From Devosia salina (GTDB taxonomy: Bacteria; Pseudomonadota; Alphaproteobacteria; Rhizobiales; Devosiaceae), in contig NZ_CP080590.1 of the NCBI RefSeq assembly GCF_019504385.1, positions 352,001-416,000 on the forward strand: 64,000 nt of DNA. Reading direction: 5' to 3'. The notes beneath the pieces are model-generated. The model ran no database searches. It was not told the DNA's origin and was given only the letters and a program-made list of their open reading frames with translations. This document shows positions 61,477-64,000 of the stretch, piece by piece (position 1 is the stretch's first letter; every line of letters begins with the position of its first letter). Made by a program: the position numbers and the translations under genes.

Positions 61477-62694
61477 ATGCCCCGCGCCATTGTCTGCCTG
61501 CTCGACAGCGTCGGTATCGGCGGTGCCCCCGATGCCGCCGCCTATGGTGACGAAGGCGCCAATACCGTCGGCCACATCGCCGAATGGGCCGCCGCCGGCA
61601 AGGCGGATCGGGACGGCCTGCGTTCTGGCCCACTCATTGTGCCGAATATGGATGCCATGGGCCTGGGCGCGGCCATCAAGCTTTCCACCGGCATCCTGCC
61701 GCCAAACCTCTCCGACGCCCCGAAAGGCGGTCGCTTCGGCGTTGGGCGCGAGGTTTCCAAGGGCAAGGACACGCCGTCGGGTCATTGGGAAATCGCCGGC
61801 GTCCCGGTGCCCTTCGAATGGGGCTATTTCCCGCAGACCGAGCCGGCTTTCCCACCCGAGCTGATTGCCGAATTCTTGAAGCGCACCGGCCTGCCCGGCA
61901 TTCTTGGCGACAAGCACGCCTCGGGCACCACCATCATCGCCGAGCTGGGCGAGGAGCATATCCGCACCGGCATGCCGATCTGCTATACCTCGATCGACAG
62001 CGTCTTCCAGATTGCGGCCCACGAAACCCATTTCGGTCTCGATCGCCTCTACGAGATCTGCAAGGTCGCCTTTGAACTGACCGAGCCGCTCAAGATCGGC
62101 CGCGTCATCGCCCGGCCCTTCATCGGCGAGACGCCCGAAACCTTCAAGCGCACCGGCAATCGCCGCGATTTCGCCATTTCACCGCCCGAACCGACCCTGC
62201 TCGACCGCAATGCGGAAGCGGGCAACCAGGTCTTTGCCATCGGCAAGATCTCGGACATCTATGCCGGCTCCGGCGTTACCCACAAACTCAAGGGCACCGG
62301 CATCCCCCAGCTCTTCGATCGCACGCTCGAGGCCATGGAAATGGCCGCGGACGGCGCCTTTATCATGACCAATTTCGTCGATTTCGACAGTGAGTATGGC
62401 CATCGGCGCGATGTGCCCGGCTATGCCGCTGCTCTCGAACTCTTCGACGCCCGCCTGCCAGAAATCATCGCCAAGCTCCGCCACGACGATCTGCTGATCC
62501 TGACGGCCGACCACGGCAATGACCCCACCTGGCCGGGCACCGATCATACCCGCGAACAGGTGCCGATACTGGCTTTTTCCCCAGCCCTGCCGCCAGCAGA
62601 GATTGGCATTCGCCCGACCTTCGCTGATATAGGTGAGACAATTGCCGCATGGCTGGGCCTGGCCCCCGGCCGCCATGGCAAATCGTTCCTGTGA
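61477..62694 (+). CDS. deoB: Phosphopentomutase
   Basis: A 405-residue metal-dependent mutase of the alkaline-phosphatase superfamily that interconverts (deoxy)ribose-1-phosphate and (deoxy)ribose-5-phosphate, linking the phosphorylases to DeoC. The N-terminal metal ligand is in CLLDSVGIGGAPDA. The catalytic Thr region is in GKDTPSGHWEIAG near residue 92, and the C-terminal metal ligands are in LTADHGNDPTWPGTDHTREQ near 350. The ATG has AAGAAGGAG at 61461-61469. It is in the nucleoside operon, directly before upp. Confidence 0.95.
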   Translation: MPRAIVCLLDSVGIGGAPDAAAYGDEGANTVGHIAEWAAAGKADRDGLRSGPLIVPNMDAMGLGAAIKLSTGILPPNLSDAPKGGRFGVGREVSKGKDTPSGHWEIAGVPVPFEWGYFPQTEPAFPPELIAEFLKRTGLPGILGDKHASGTTIIAELGEEHIRTGMPICYTSIDSVFQIAAHETHFGLDRLYEICKVAFELTEPLKIGRVIARPFIGETPETFKRTGNRRDFAISPPEPTLLDRNAEAGNQVFAIGKISDIYAGSGVTHKLKGTGIPQLFDRTLEAMEMAADGAFIMTNFVDFDSEYGHRRDVPGYAAALELFDARLPEIIAKLRHDDLLILTADHGNDPTWPGTDHTREQVPILAFSPALPPAEIGIRPTFADIGETIAAWLGLAPGRHGKSFL

Positions 62695-62717
62695 CCGAAA
62701 AACGAAGAGGTGTGTCG

Positions 62718-63359
62718 ATGAGCAGATCCGAAGGCAATGTGACGGTCATCGATCACCCGCTGATCCAGCACAAGCTGACCATCATGCGCAACAAGGAGAC
62801 CTCCATCGCCGGGTTCCGGCGGCTCCTGCGTGAGATCGCGCATCTGATGTGCTACGAGGTCACCCGCGACCTTGCATTGGAGATGATCACCATCGAAACA
62901 CCGATGGCCGAGATGCAAAGCCCTGCCATCAAGGGCAAGAAACTGGTCTTCGCCTCGATCCTGCGCGCCGGCAACGGCCTGCTCGATGGCATGCTCGACC
63001 TGGTGCCCGCGGCCCGCGTCGCCCATATCGGCATCTATCGCGACCACGAAACGCTCGAACCGGTCGAATACTATTTCAAGGCGCCCTCGAGCCTGGATGA
63101 CCGGCTGATCATCGTGGTCGATCCCATGCTGGCCACCGGCAATTCGGCGACGGCGGCCATCGAGAAACTCAAGGAGCGCGGCGCCAACAATATCCGCTTC
63201 CTGTGCCTGCTGGCGGCGCCCGAAGGCATCCGCAATTTCTCCGCCGCCCATCCCGACGTGCCGGTCTTTACCGCCTCCATCGACAGCCACCTCAACGAGA
63301 AGGGCTATATCGTCCCCGGCCTCGGCGATGCCGGCGACCGCATGTACGGGACGAAATAG
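62718..63359 (+). CDS. upp: Uracil phosphoribosyltransferase
   Basis: A 213-residue enzyme that makes UMP from uracil and PRPP, salvaging the base released upstream. The PRPP-binding motif reads VVDPMLATGNSATAAI near residue 133. The N-terminal KLTIMRNKETS and the C-terminal uracil-binding YIVPGLGDAGDRMYGT are standard for the family. ATG 62718 has AAGAGG at 62705-62710; an upstream extension reaching 62649 overlaps deoB and is not needed. It is the last gene of the operon. Confidence 0.95.
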   Translation: MSRSEGNVTVIDHPLIQHKLTIMRNKETSIAGFRRLLREIAHLMCYEVTRDLALEMITIETPMAEMQSPAIKGKKLVFASILRAGNGLLDGMLDLVPAARVAHIGIYRDHETLEPVEYYFKAPSSLDDRLIIVVDPMLATGNSATAAIEKLKERGANNIRFLCLLAAPEGIRNFSAAHPDVPVFTASIDSHLNEKGYIVPGLGDAGDRMYGTK

Positions 63360-63512
63360 TGTGCTCACGCGCGTAGCGCTCCGCACGGGGCGCGCGACGC
63401 GCGGGGTCCTCGCTGCGCTCGTCCAAATGCTGCCCCTACAGCTCTCCCTTTGGGGGAGAGGTCGCCGCGCAGCGGCGGGTGAGGGGGCCTTTCCAGGAAG
63501 CGGACGACGGGG
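63360..63512. repeat. GC-rich palindromic repeat tract after upp
   Basis: The tract has CTCTCCC/GGGAGAG (63442-63460) and CGCCGC/GCGGCG close after it, plus GCGCGC-rich units at 63390-63402. The CTCTCCCTTTGGGGGAGAG unit is a familiar intergenic repeat type in Hyphomicrobiales. No protein-coding signal is seen. It lies between the end of upp and the convergent HAD gene, where it might act as a terminator. Confidence 0.7.
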
Positions 63513-64000
63513 TTACTTCGCCTTGAGCGGCAGGCCTAGCGCGATCAGGTCGGCGCGCAGGTGCACCGGGTCCTTGAAGTGGATGCCATGCATGCCGAAC
63601 TTGCGGGCCGCCACGATATTGGGCTCGCTGTCATCGATGAACACGCAGCTGTCCGGCGCCAGGCCGTAGCGCTCGCAGAACACGCGATAGAGCCGCGGAT
63701 CGGGCTTCACCAGTCGCTCCAGCCCCGACACGATCACCCCGTCGAACTTTTCCAGGAACGGCCATTCGCCCAGCCGCGTCATCCATTTTTCCCAGGAGAA
63801 ATTGGTGATGGCGAAGGTGGGGATGTCCTGGTCCACCAATTCATTGTGGATGTCGATCGTGCCCTGGATGAAGGGGCCGAAGGTTTCGGTCCAGCGTGCG
63901 TCGAAGGCCTGGATTTCGCGCCAGTATTTGGGGAAGCGGGTGACCAGCTTGGCCACGCCCTCGGCATAGATCTCACCCGCATCGAACTCGAGGTTCCAGT
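63513..64000 (-). CDS. HAD-family hydrolase (partial at the right edge)
   Basis: The frame runs off the right edge, so the N-terminus with the catalytic DxD motif is outside. What is seen begins WNLEFDAGEIYAEGVAKLV. It shows HAD motif II in TFAITNFSWEKW, motif III Lys in LVKPDPRLYRVF, and motif IV acidic pair in CVFIDDSEPNI. The pattern resembles 2-haloacid dehalogenase-like and sugar- or nucleotide-phosphatase members. The closing residues are LIALGLPLKAK. A role as a nucleotide phosphatase beside the nucleoside operon is possible but not supported by motif detail. Confidence 0.87.
   Translation of the reverse strand, partial: WNLEFDAGEIYAEGVAKLVTRFPKYWREIQAFDARWTETFGPFIQGTIDIHNELVDQDIPTFAITNFSWEKWMTRLGEWPFLEKFDGVIVSGLERLVKPDPRLYRVFCERYGLAPDSCVFIDDSEPNIVAARKFGMHGIHFKDPVHLRADLIALGLPLKAK

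Overview
The window is a high-GC alphaproteobacterial chromosome segment, most likely Hyphomicrobiales and plausibly Devosia or a close relative. The evidence is a class I (archaeal-type) lysyl-tRNA synthetase, a double-length dCTP deaminase, an frcBCA fructose transporter almost identical in motif order to the rhizobial one, a lac-type operon in the Agrobacterium lacEFGZK order, a SAM-II riboswitch in front of metZ, a PodJ-like polarity protein, and GC-rich palindromic repeats of the kind scattered through these genomes. No rRNA, tRNA, CRISPR array, insertion sequence or prophage was found. Genus assignment is inference.

Layout. 1-7230 (+): a tightly overlapped operon. It holds the tail of a peptide-type ABC permease, two ABC ATPases, a DUF2264 protein, a D-2-hydroxyacid dehydrogenase, an acyltransferase fused to an all-helical domain, and a ThuA protein; it looks like uptake and processing of a sugar-derived compound. 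7264-10577: a methyltransferase (-) and an MHYT-PAS-GGDEF-EAL cyclic-di-GMP protein (+). 10635-18091 (+): an EbgR-like LacI regulator followed by binding protein, two permeases, GH2 beta-galactosidase and ATPase. 18095-22411: a ROK repressor divergent from frcBCA. 22500-25009: dCTP deaminase (-) and metZ (+) behind a SAM-II riboswitch that appears to drive a terminator/antiterminator switch.

25177-38304 is mixed housekeeping and accessory DNA: an orphan amino-acid-type binding protein, a TetR/DUF2306 divergent pair with two palindromic operators, TerB, lysS, a HicB-HicA module, an S24 repressor, DUF952-pyrD, a MATE exporter, an FrcK-like kinase unlinked from frcBCA, and a helicase-PdeM DNA-repair pair without its usual ligase. 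37543-39263 holds a TauE/SafE exporter with its TIGR02186 partner. 39371-43807 holds the PodJ-like protein divergent from a LuxR-type response regulator. 45443-49186 (-) is a three-gene TelA / DUF6384 / glycine-rich coiled-coil operon of unknown role.

50301-63359 (+) is a 13-kb nucleoside-utilisation operon: a BMP-type nucleoside ABC importer, then cdd, purine-nucleoside phosphorylase, deoC, a two-domain ALDH16-type aldehyde dehydrogenase, deoA, deoB and upp. Together these import nucleosides, remove and salvage the bases, and convert (deoxy)ribose phosphates to glyceraldehyde-3-phosphate and acetaldehyde; the ALDH16 protein is well placed to oxidise the acetaldehyde. Palindromic repeats lie between several of these genes, and one copy sits in frame inside the ALDH16 gene. 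The most interesting observations are that in-frame repeat, the ALDH16 context, the riboswitch switch at metZ, the TelA/DUF6384 operon and the acyltransferase fusion.
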